NCBI GenBank assembly: GCA_000421085.1 | Contig: ATWE01000001.1 | Span: 1-64,000, forward strand | Reading direction: 5' to 3' | From: Ensifer sp. USDA 6670 | GTDB lineage: Bacteria; Pseudomonadota; Alphaproteobacteria; Rhizobiales; Rhizobiaceae | Length of the DNA stretch: 64,000 nt | In this document: in pieces, positions 44,540-52,144 of the stretch | Position numbering within the stretch: position 1 is the stretch's first letter | Layout: each line of letters opens with the position of its first letter | The notes under the pieces: model-generated | What the model was told of the DNA's origin: nothing | Database searches by the model: none | The model's input: only the letters and a program-made list of their open reading frames with translations | Made by a program: the position numbers and the translations under genes

Positions 44540-45712
44540 TCAGCCTGACGAAGCGGCTGTCATCGCCGCTTCGAGATCGCTCCAGAGGGCCTCCGTTCCC
44601 TCCAGGCCGACATGGAGCCGTACCGACCGCGGTGAAATGCCGAAGGCTGCCGCGGAATTGGGCTCGGCTTTTTGCGCCAGAACGACTTCGCCCGGCACGA
44701 TGAGGCTTTCGTGGCCGCCCCAGGAGACGCCCAGCTTGAACAGTTTCAGGTGATCGGCGAAGCGGCGCACGTCGACGCCTTCGCGGAAGATGAAAGAGAA
44801 CAGTCCGGAGGTGCCGGAGAGACCCGGCGGCAGATGGTTGCCGAGGCCCGGGTGGCAGACGGTTTCCACCAGCGGATGCGCGGCCAGACGACGGGCGACC
44901 GCAAGCGCCGAGCGCTCATGTGCCTTCATCCGCACCGGCAGCGTGCGCATGCCCCGGATCAGCAGCCAGGCGTCGAAGGGCGAAAGCTTGCCGCCGAGAT
45001 AGGGATAAGCTTCCGAGCGGATGCGGCCGATCAGTTCGCTCGACCCGGCGACGACGCCGGCGACGACATCGCTATGGCCGCTGAGATATTTCGATGCCGA
45101 GTGAATGACGAGGTCGACGCCGAGCGAGACCGGCTGCTGAAACACCGGGCTCGCCCAGCTGTTGTCGATGATCGTGACGATCCCCTGCCGGCGTGCAAGA
45201 GCCGCAAGCGCTGCGACATCGTGCGTGTCCATCACCCAGCTGGTCGGGCTTTCCATGTAGAAGAGCTTGGCGCCGGGAAGCGCCTTGGCAACCGCCTCTT
45301 CGTCGCGCCCGTCGACATAGGTGACCTCGATACGCATGCGCTTCAGATGCGTGCCGAAGAGGCGGAACGCATCGGGATAGACATGCTTCACGGCGACGAT
45401 GCGGTCGCCCGGCTCGACGAAGGAGAGGACTGTGGAGGAGATCGCCGACATGCCGCTTGCGAAACCGATGGCGTCCTCGGCGCCTTCGAGCTTCGCCAGC
45501 ATCTCCTCGAAATGCCTGACCGTCGGATTGAGGCCGCGGGTGTAGATAGGCCGCACGCGCTCGCCCCGATAGGAGGCGACCATCTCGTCATAGTCCTTGA
45601 AGGTGAAGAGCGAGGTCTGGACGATCGGCGGTACGACGGCGTCGAAAGCGTTGCTCTCGTCATGGGCGACGATAAGGGAGGCTCTCTCGAACGGATCGAG
45701 GCCGTTGGTCAT
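44540..45712 (-). CDS. Cys/Met-metabolism PLP enzyme (cystathionine lyase/synthase-like)
   Basis: A 390-residue fold-type I PLP enzyme of the trans-sulfuration family. The lysine forming the Schiff base is in HSASKYLSGHSD, and the substrate-carboxylate region is PTVRHFEEMLAKLEG. The family performs beta- or gamma-eliminations on sulfur amino acids. It is bracketed by a GntR regulator (4-base overlap) and an ABC SBP gene, so it probably acts on the imported compound. The precise reaction cannot be assigned. Confidence 0.87.
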   Translation of the reverse strand: MTNGLDPFERASLIVAHDESNAFDAVVPPIVQTSLFTFKDYDEMVASYRGERVRPIYTRGLNPTVRHFEEMLAKLEGAEDAIGFASGMSAISSTVLSFVEPGDRIVAVKHVYPDAFRLFGTHLKRMRIEVTYVDGRDEEAVAKALPGAKLFYMESPTSWVMDTHDVAALAALARRQGIVTIIDNSWASPVFQQPVSLGVDLVIHSASKYLSGHSDVVAGVVAGSSELIGRIRSEAYPYLGGKLSPFDAWLLIRGMRTLPVRMKAHERSALAVARRLAAHPLVETVCHPGLGNHLPPGLSGTSGLFSFIFREGVDVRRFADHLKLFKLGVSWGGHESLIVPGEVVLAQKAEPNSAAAFGISPRSVRLHVGLEGTEALWSDLEAAMTAASSG

Positions 45713-46425
45713 TTGGACATTTCCTTGATGTCTTCCTCGACGACAGCGAGGATCTTCAGCGTTTCTGCGCGCGCGGCCTCGGCGTCCTGCGCCGCGATCG
45801 CATCGAAGAGCGTTCGGTGAAAGGGGAAGGAGCGCCTGGCGAAGTCCGAGCGGTTGAAGGGCTCGTCCCAGAAGCGTTCGAAGGCCTCGCGCATTTGCTC
45901 GAGCAGTTGTTTGAAGAGCGGATTGTGGGTCGCGTCGTAGATCGCAAGATGGAAGGCGAGGTCTTCCGGGCCGGACGTTCCCTTGGCGAGGTGGACCCGC
46001 TCCATCTCATTGAGCTTCGTTTCGATGTTGACGAGGTCGGCCTCCGTGCGGCGCCGTGAAGCGACCATGCCGGCCTCGACCTCGATGCCGCGCCGCACTT
46101 CGAGCGTCTGCAGAAGCGCGTCGCGAAGGTGCTCCGTGTCGAGTGCCAGCGGCATATGGATGGTGGCGGTGGATATGGCGCGCAGGAGGTAGGTGCCGCT
46201 GCCCTTGCGCGCCTCGACGACGCCGAGCGCCTGGAAATGGCTCAGCACCTCACGAATGGTGGAGCGGCCGACGGCGAGCGCCGCCATCATTTCCCGCTCG
46301 GCCGGCAGCCGGTCCCCAGGGTTCAGCCCCGATCTTTGAATGAAATCGGCAAGAGCGGATATTACCTGCTGCGCCCGGTCTGCGGGCGGCAGGGGCAGGA
46401 GCATCGCTCTATCCTGCAGGGGCAT
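45709..46425 (-). CDS. GntR-family regulator, FadR/FCD subfamily
   Basis: A 238-residue regulator with an N-terminal winged helix (about residues 20-85, AALAVGRSTIREVLSHFQALG) and an FCD ligand domain with its metal-binding His pattern. The ATG at 46425 has GGGAGAA in front; an ATG at 46458 is in frame but has no Shine-Dalgarno site. It is the first gene of the operon containing the PLP enzyme and importer, so it likely controls itself through the FadR-like site upstream. Confidence 0.88.
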   Translation of the reverse strand: MPLQDRAMLLPLPPADRAQQVISALADFIQRSGLNPGDRLPAEREMMAALAVGRSTIREVLSHFQALGVVEARKGSGTYLLRAISTATIHMPLALDTEHLRDALLQTLEVRRGIEVEAGMVASRRRTEADLVNIETKLNEMERVHLAKGTSGPEDLAFHLAIYDATHNPLFKQLLEQMREAFERFWDEPFNRSDFARRSFPFHRTLFDAIAAQDAEAARAETLKILAVVEEDIKEMSK

Positions 46426-46444
46426 CCGGTTCTCCCGTGACCAG

Positions 46445-46460
46445 AATTGGTCTGACATCT
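46445..46460. promoter_or_regulatory. FadR-type operator candidate upstream of GntR regulator
   Basis: AATTGGTCTGACATCT resembles the TGGTC-N-GACCA core of FCD-family GntR operators in its left half and in GAC. It lies 20 bases upstream of the ATG at 46425, a common place for autoregulation. The right half is imperfect. Confidence 0.35.
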
Positions 46461-46523
46461 GAGCAATATGCTGGGAATGGGAGAGGTGGTCAAGGGGTAG
46501 CGAACTTCGCGTTGAGTCTTGAG

Positions 46524-46586
46524 ATCTGCCCCTCACCCTAGCCCTCTCCCCGTCAAACGGGGAGAGGGCTAGGGTGAGGGGCAGAT
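46524..46586. repeat. Perfect long palindrome between two GntR regulator genes
   Basis: Thirty-base arms (46524-46553 and 46557-46586) are exactly complementary and separated by the three bases CAA. The arms are rich in CCCTCTCCCC/GGGGAGAGGG. Such sequences are dispersed repeats in many proteobacterial genomes. As it lies between two minus-strand genes it could also act as a transcription barrier. Confidence 0.8.
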
Positions 46587-46625
46587 CAGGGTGGTTATCC
46601 TGCTGGAAGAGACCCAAAGGCTCAT

Positions 46626-47318
46626 TTACCCCGCCAGCGCGAGCAGCTTGCCGATCGCCTGCTGATCGAAGCCGCCGATGCCCTCGCGGATGTCGGCGGC
46701 GATGGCTTGCGCCACGGCGTCCTCGTCACGCCGTCTCAGGGCCTCGATGGCCTCACGGTGTCGATCGATGACATAGAATTCCGTGACGTGCTCCATGGCA
46801 ATGCCGAGGATCGGCCCGAGCTGGAGCCAGAGGCTCTCTATGAGCGGCATGGCGACCTGATCGGGATTGGCCGTATAGATCTGACGGTGAAATTGCTGAT
46901 TGGCGATCAGCGCCTGCGCTTTCTGCCCCGCGAGGATCGCGGCCTCGATGGCGTCATCCAGCGTTACGATGCGGTCTATCTGTCGGTCGGAGAGATGGGC
47001 GACGGCCCTGCGGGCGGCGTGGCTTTCAAGCGCGATACGAAGCGAGATCAGCTCCTCGAAACGCGCCGGCGTGATCCGCGGCACGACGATGCGCCGGTTC
47101 TCCAGAAATTGCAGGGCACCGATCGAGGTCAGCTGACGCAGTGCTTCGCGCACCGGCGTTGGGCTGCTCTCCAGCGCGTCTGCGAGCCCGCGTATCGTGA
47201 CGGAGGTTCCGGGCCGGAAGGCGCCCACCATGATCGCCTGCCTGAGACGCGCGAAGGCGTAGTCGTGGGTCGTCATGCCTTCCGGCCGATCAAGGCCGGG
47301 CAGAACAAGGCTCTTCAA
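46626..47318 (-). CDS. GntR-family regulator, FCD subfamily
   Basis: A 230-residue regulator with a GntR winged helix (ADALESSPTPVREALRQLTS, about residues 45-65) and an FCD effector domain. The start used is TTG at 47318, which has GGGAGG about ten bases upstream; an ATG at 47276 is the alternative. It is divergent from the PuuA-like ligase gene with 123 bases between, and a TGTGATCACA palindrome there is a plausible operator. Confidence 0.86.
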   Translation of the reverse strand: MKSLVLPGLDRPEGMTTHDYAFARLRQAIMVGAFRPGTSVTIRGLADALESSPTPVREALRQLTSIGALQFLENRRIVVPRITPARFEELISLRIALESHAARRAVAHLSDRQIDRIVTLDDAIEAAILAGQKAQALIANQQFHRQIYTANPDQVAMPLIESLWLQLGPILGIAMEHVTEFYVIDRHREAIEALRRRDEDAVAQAIAADIREGIGGFDQQAIGKLLALAG

Positions 47319-47417
47319 GGCGGCGATTCCTCCCGCATCCAGGCGTTGGAACGAGTCGATCCTACCGACCCGGTGCAGCTTGACTTCAAAACTGGAACCA
47401 TGTCAATTTCCTAAGAA

Positions 47418-47427
47418 TGTGATCACA
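47418..47427. promoter_or_regulatory. TGTGATCACA palindrome in front of the PuuA-like gene
   Basis: A perfect 10-base palindrome ends 14 bases before the ligase ATG at 47442 and lies in the divergent region shared with the FCD-type GntR gene. The position suits a repressor operator. Binding is inferred. Confidence 0.4.
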
Positions 47428-47441
47428 AAAAGAACGGCGAC

Positions 47442-48809
47442 ATGGCAATCGATGCGGACGACCCGGAAGTGTTCCAGTCCTGGCTTGAGCAGAACGGCCC
47501 GATAGAAAGTATCCAGGCGGTGATTTGCGACCTGAACGGCATCATGCGCGGCAAGCGGGTGCCGGTGGAACAGGCCAGGAAGGTGCTGGGCGGTGGCATC
47601 CGCATGCCGCTTTCGATCGTCGGTGTCGACGTCTGGGGTGAGGACATCATCGGCAGCGCGCAGGTTTTTGCGACCGGCGATCGCGACGGCATCTGCGGCG
47701 TCACGGGGCGAGGGGCCCTGCCGGTCAACTGGACGTCGCGGCCGAGCGCGCTGGTCCCGCTTTGGCTGTTCGTCGAAAACGGCAGGCCCTTTCTTGCCGA
47801 TCCGCGCCAGGCGCTCGCGGCGATCATGCGCGAATATCGCGAACTGGGGCTGCGCCCGGTGGTGGCGACGGAACTGGAATTCTATCTCATCGATCCCGAG
47901 CCGGACAGCGCCGTCCCGCCGATCTCGCCCTATACCGGCAAGCGGCTCGATTCCGACGCGATCCTTTCGATCGACGAGCTCGACGATTTCGGGGAGTTCT
48001 TCTCCGACGTCTATAGGGAATGCGCGCGGCAGAACGTGCCGGCCGATGCGGCGATCGCCGAAAACGGCATCGGTCAGTTCGAGATCAATCTGCTGCACAG
48101 CGACGATCCGCTGAAGGCGGCGGATGACGCGATTTTCTTCAAGCGCATCGTCAAGGGGGTCGCCCGCAAGCACGGGCTTGCGGCAACCTTCATGGCCAAG
48201 CCCTACGGCACCCGTTCCGGCAACGGCATGCACGTCCATTTCAGCCTGCTCGATGAGGAGGGCAACAACGTCTTCGACGACGGCAGCGACGAGGGATCGG
48301 CCGTGCTCAAGCATGCGGTGGCCGGCCTCCTGCGCGGCATGGCCGAGACGACGCTGATGTTCGCCCCGCACTTCAATTCCTACCGGCGGCTGCGGCCCGA
48401 CACGCATGCGCCGACCTCGATCTCCTGGGGTTACGAAAACCGCACTTCGGCAATCCGCATTCCGGGCGGCAATCCGGCGGCGCGGCGGATCGAGCACCGC
48501 GTCGCCGGCGCCGACGCCAATCCCTATCTCGTCATCGCCGCGATCCTCGGCGCGGCGCTCGTCGGCATCCGCAACAAGTGGAAGCCGCCGGCGCCTGTCG
48601 AGGGACGAGCCTATGCGACGGAGAAATTGCCCAAAATTCCTGCCGATTGGGGGCAGGCGGTCGACGCCTTCGAGGCCGGACCGATCGCCGCCGAGATCTT
48701 CGATCCCGTGCTTCGCTCCATGCTGATCGCCTGCAAGCGCCAGGAGATCGCCGGCTTCGCCGAGCAGGTCACGGATTACGAATTCAGCGCCTATCTGGAA
48801 ATCGTATGA
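47442..48809 (+). CDS. Glutamine-synthetase family ligase, PuuA-like (gamma-glutamyl polyamine synthetase)
   Basis: A 455-residue ligase of the PuuA type. It has VATELEFYL, ENGIGQFEINL, GNGMHVHFSL and WGYENRTSAIRIP, the metal, glutamate and ATP sites of glutamine synthetases, with an N-terminal leader of the PuuA class. PuuA joins glutamate to putrescine using ATP. The next gene is a PuuB-like oxidase whose start overlaps its stop, strongly supporting the pathway. The substrate could be putrescine, spermidine or another amine. Confidence 0.88.
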   Translation: MAIDADDPEVFQSWLEQNGPIESIQAVICDLNGIMRGKRVPVEQARKVLGGGIRMPLSIVGVDVWGEDIIGSAQVFATGDRDGICGVTGRGALPVNWTSRPSALVPLWLFVENGRPFLADPRQALAAIMREYRELGLRPVVATELEFYLIDPEPDSAVPPISPYTGKRLDSDAILSIDELDDFGEFFSDVYRECARQNVPADAAIAENGIGQFEINLLHSDDPLKAADDAIFFKRIVKGVARKHGLAATFMAKPYGTRSGNGMHVHFSLLDEEGNNVFDDGSDEGSAVLKHAVAGLLRGMAETTLMFAPHFNSYRRLRPDTHAPTSISWGYENRTSAIRIPGGNPAARRIEHRVAGADANPYLVIAAILGAALVGIRNKWKPPAPVEGRAYATEKLPKIPADWGQAVDAFEAGPIAAEIFDPVLRSMLIACKRQEIAGFAEQVTDYEFSAYLEIV

Positions 48810-50119
48810 TGGCACGGAAGCAGAAATCCTATGCCGGCGACGGCAGCTATCCGGCGAGCTATTACGCCGCCTCGCGCAATATCATCCGCAATCCGGTCAA
48901 GCTGGAAGGCCGGATCGAAACCGACATCTGCATCGTCGGCGCGGGGTATTCGGGCCTGTCCACGGCCATTCATCTCGCCGAAAAGGGCTACAAGGTCACC
49001 GTGGTCGAGGGTGCGCAGGTGGGCTGGGGCGCCTCCGGGCGCAATGGCGGCCAGATCGTCAACGGCCTCAATGCCGGCCTGTCGACGATCGAGCGCCGCT
49101 ACGGCGAGGATGCCGCCCGCTTCATCGGCGGCCTTGTGCAGGAAGGCGGACGGATTATCCGCCGGCTCGTCAGCCAGTATCGGATCGAGTGCGATCTGAA
49201 GCCCGGCAATATCTATGCCGCCTATACCGGAGCCCATATGAAGGAGCTCGAAGCCAAGCAGGCGCTCTGGCGCAAATACGGGATGGACGATCATCAGCTT
49301 CTCGACCGCGAGGCGCTGCGCAAGCTCGTCAATTCCGAGGCCTATTGCGGCGGCATGCTCGACACCACCGGCGGCCATATGCACCCGCTCAACCTGGTGC
49401 TCGGAGAGGCACGCGCCTTGGAGAGCCTCGGCGGCGTGATCTACGAGATGTCACCGGTGACCCGTGTCGACCACGAATCGGCCCGGCCGACGGTCTATAC
49501 GGACGGGGGCGAGGTTTCCGCCCGGATCGTCGTGCTTTGCGGCAACGCCTATCTCGGCGACGCCGTGCCGAAGCTCGCCACCCGCGTCATGCCCGTCTCG
49601 ACCCAGATGATCACCACCGCGCCGCTCGGCGAGGAGCTTGCCCATTCGCTGATCCCGAGCGACATGTGCGTGGAGGACGTTCGCTATATTCTCGACTATT
49701 TCCGGCTGTCTGCCGACAAGCGGATGATTTTTGGCGGCGGCACCGTCTATGGCGGTACCGACCCGGCGGATGTCGTGGCAAAACTCAGGCCAAATCTCGA
49801 AAAGGTCTTCCCGCGACTCAAGGGCGTGAAGATCGACTATGCCTGGAGCGGCAACTTCGCACTTTCCTTCACGCGCGTGCCGCAAATGGGGCGGATCGGC
49901 AGCAATACCTATTTCGCCCATGGCTACAGCGGTCATGGCGTGACGGGCTCCCACCTCTTCGGCCGCACTCTTGCCGAAGCGATCGACGGCGACGCGTCGC
50001 GCTTCGATGTCTTTGCGAAGCTGCCCTGGTATCCATTCCCTGGCGGACGGATGTTCCGCGCGCAGTATTCGACTGTCGGATCGTGGTGGTACATGTTCAA
50101 GGACGCCGTCGGCTGGTAG
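48806..50119 (+). CDS. FAD-dependent oxidoreductase, PuuB-like (gamma-glutamylputrescine oxidase)
   Basis: A 437-residue DAO-family flavoprotein with the FAD fold CIVGAGYSGLSTAIHLAEKG near residue 40 and a RNGGQIVNG motif. Members such as PuuB oxidise gamma-glutamyl-putrescine to the aldehyde. The start ATG-ATG at 48806 overlaps the ligase stop (ATGA). It belongs to the same operon, giving ligase then oxidase. Confidence 0.88.
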   Translation: MMARKQKSYAGDGSYPASYYAASRNIIRNPVKLEGRIETDICIVGAGYSGLSTAIHLAEKGYKVTVVEGAQVGWGASGRNGGQIVNGLNAGLSTIERRYGEDAARFIGGLVQEGGRIIRRLVSQYRIECDLKPGNIYAAYTGAHMKELEAKQALWRKYGMDDHQLLDREALRKLVNSEAYCGGMLDTTGGHMHPLNLVLGEARALESLGGVIYEMSPVTRVDHESARPTVYTDGGEVSARIVVLCGNAYLGDAVPKLATRVMPVSTQMITTAPLGEELAHSLIPSDMCVEDVRYILDYFRLSADKRMIFGGGTVYGGTDPADVVAKLRPNLEKVFPRLKGVKIDYAWSGNFALSFTRVPQMGRIGSNTYFAHGYSGHGVTGSHLFGRTLAEAIDGDASRFDVFAKLPWYPFPGGRMFRAQYSTVGSWWYMFKDAVGW

Positions 50120-50160
50120 CCGGCGCGTCGTCCCGCGCAGTACCGAGTCGTCGTCACTTT

Positions 50161-50198
50161 AGGGGAGTGTAATCTCTCGAGGGGAGTGTAATCTCTCG
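50161..50198 (+). repeat. Perfect 19-bp tandem duplication
   Basis: The 19-base unit AGGGGAGTGTAATCTCTCG occurs twice in direct succession (50161-50179 and 50180-50198) in the 218-base gap between the PuuB-like gene and the DUF1254 gene. Each unit contains GAG/CTC inverted parts. It could be a tandem operator for the downstream gene or replication slippage. Confidence 0.85.
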
Positions 50199-50337
50199 CA
50201 CCAGAATCTACCTCACGGGCGGGGCCGAATCCCGGTATTGTCTTTCATTTCTAAGCGCCGGGGCCAAATACCGCACGATCGCGAGAACAGCCGTCTTCAA
50301 GTCTCATCCGCGGAAATTGGATATAGGGAACGTTGCG

Positions 50338-51651
50338 ATGCGGATCTGGATAAGCCTTGTCGTTGTAGTTGCTACGTTGCTCGCGGGGGCAGCGAACGCA
50401 GCCAGCAGAATGAGCGACGAAGAGATCAGTCAGGCTTATATCTACCTTCTTGGCCGCCTTTATGTGACGCGCCAGCAACAGCTCGATTTCCAGCAGGGTT
50501 ACAAATGGAACGAGCTGGAGCACAAGAAGCCAGGTGCGGTCGACTGGCCGAACCCCAATCTCGACGTCGCCTACTCGGAGGCCTGGGTGGCAATCGATGA
50601 GACGAGCTGCACGATAGTCACCGTGCCCGAGGTGAAGGATCGATACTATGTCGTCCAGTTCCTGAACGGCTGGGGCGAGACACTTGCGAACATCAACGAA
50701 CGTATTTTCCCAGAAAGGCCATTTGGAGACTTCGCCGTCTGTCTTTCAGGCGCACAGGTTATTCTTCCCAATGATACGCGGCGAATCGACCTTCCGGTGA
50801 AACATGCCCGTGTCCTTGCGCGTGTGGCTCTCGGCAAGGATACCGCCGGAGCGGTAGCCCTGCAGCACAAATTCTCGCTGAAAGCGACTGGCACGCCGAA
50901 GCTCCCAGACATTCCGAAGACGCCGATCTTCGACTTGGAGACGTTCCCCGGCGTCGAAGCGTTCGACGCTGCTGAGGCGGCAATGGCCGAACGCGATATC
51001 AATCCGGGACTCGAACCCATGGAGGCACGTGTACGCGAGATCGCAGGCGAGATTGAAGGAAACCAGGACGAGCGGGAGCGGGTCGCAGCCATCATTAGAA
51101 AGGTTGCCATTCCTGAAATTGCAAGGGCCGGTTCGATCATCGGCCATGGCAAGGTTCGCAATGGCTGGGCGCGGCCGGGCGTGGTCGGCGAATACGGTAT
51201 CGATTACCTGACGCGGACGCTGGTGAACTATCGCGGCCTCTGGGCAAACATCAAACCCGAGGTTCTCTATTATCGTGGTGGCAACGATGCGAGCGGAGCG
51301 GAACTCAACGGCGACAACGTTTACACGCTGACTTTTCCAAAAGACGCTCTCCCGTCACGCTTTGCGAAATACTTTTGGTCGGTCATCGCTGTTGACAGCA
51401 CCCGGTTTCGAGTACTCCCGAACCCGATGGCGCGATATCTGCTCAACGAGGCGACGAACCCGCAATACGGTCCGGATGGTTCGCTAACGCTTTATTTTGC
51501 TGCCGAGAAGCCGAAGGATGCGCCGGAGGGCAACTGGCTGCCGACGCCGCGCGGGCAGGTTTACAGGCTCACCTTCCGCTACTACGGCCCGCTCGACGGC
51601 GTCGCTAATGGGACCTACTGGCCACCAGCGTTGATCAAGATGAAGCAGTAA
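50338..51651 (+). CDS. Exported DUF1254/DUF1214 protein
   Basis: A 437-residue secreted protein. The Sec signal peptide covers about residues 1-22 (AGAANA before ASRMS). The N-terminal half is a DUF1254 domain and the C-terminal part a DUF1214 domain (RFRVLPNPMARYLLNEAT, then YFAAEKPKDAPEGNWLPT), a pair of unknown function found in many proteobacteria. The ATG at 50338 is chosen because GGGAA precedes it. It sits between the PuuB-like and aldehyde dehydrogenase genes without an obvious pathway role. Confidence 0.85.
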   Translation: MRIWISLVVVVATLLAGAANAASRMSDEEISQAYIYLLGRLYVTRQQQLDFQQGYKWNELEHKKPGAVDWPNPNLDVAYSEAWVAIDETSCTIVTVPEVKDRYYVVQFLNGWGETLANINERIFPERPFGDFAVCLSGAQVILPNDTRRIDLPVKHARVLARVALGKDTAGAVALQHKFSLKATGTPKLPDIPKTPIFDLETFPGVEAFDAAEAAMAERDINPGLEPMEARVREIAGEIEGNQDERERVAAIIRKVAIPEIARAGSIIGHGKVRNGWARPGVVGEYGIDYLTRTLVNYRGLWANIKPEVLYYRGGNDASGAELNGDNVYTLTFPKDALPSRFAKYFWSVIAVDSTRFRVLPNPMARYLLNEATNPQYGPDGSLTLYFAAEKPKDAPEGNWLPTPRGQVYRLTFRYYGPLDGVANGTYWPPALIKMKQ

Positions 51652-51846
51652 ATTTCTTTGACACGGGCCCTCGCTGGAAAGCGACCCGGAAGGGCGGTTC
51701 AGAACCGGTGGATCGTCGATAATCCAGGGCGGTTAAACGAATTTTTTATTTCTCGTTTGATCCGTGGGAAAATATTATCTAGAAATTCGATCAAGAATAT
51801 AGGAGAACAAGGGCAACAGGCCAACGCCCAACAGCGGAGAGACATC

Positions 51847-51996
51847 ATGAACGCGACCAAGGCGATGACCCAATCCCGCTATACCGCCTACCGGGCTCGA
51901 CCCGCCCGTCGTCCGACAGCTAGGCACTTTACCCACGCCATCGCCGTGGCTGCAGCCTTCACTTTCATCTGCGCGCTCCTCATCGGCGCATTCTGA
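51847..51996 (+). CDS. Small basic single-helix membrane protein
   Basis: A 49-residue reading frame with GGAGAG nine bases before its ATG. The first half is rich in Arg (RYTAYRARPARRPTARH) and the second is one hydrophobic helix (FTHAIAVAAAFTFICALLIGAF), with the basic residues on the cytosolic side by the positive-inside rule. The product looks like a real small membrane protein but no family was recognised. A hairpin follows within 10 bases of the stop. Confidence 0.55.
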   Translation: MNATKAMTQSRYTAYRARPARRPTARHFTHAIAVAAAFTFICALLIGAF

Positions 51997-52002
51997 TTCC
52001 GC

Positions 52003-52036
52003 AACGGCTGCAGGTGCTCACGCATCTGCAGCCGTT
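52003..52036 (+). terminator. Stem-loop after the small membrane protein
   Basis: AACGGCTGCAG and CTGCAGCCGTT are perfect 11-bp arms around a 12-base loop, starting seven bases after the stop at 51996. There is no T-tract directly behind it, so it may be a Rho-dependent or processing hairpin. Confidence 0.5.
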
Positions 52037-52144
52037 CGTCGGCCGGTGCCGTTTCTTCGACAAGCTCCCTTCCGCTTTTCCGCCCTTGTCCGCGTGCAGC
52101 CGCCGTCGTAGCCTTGCGGAAAATCAGACGGGATGGAGGAGCGA

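Noticed and set aside
46524..46586. The long palindrome as a CRISPR repeat or phage attachment site
   Set aside because: There is only one copy, no spacers, no integrase and no tRNA nearby.
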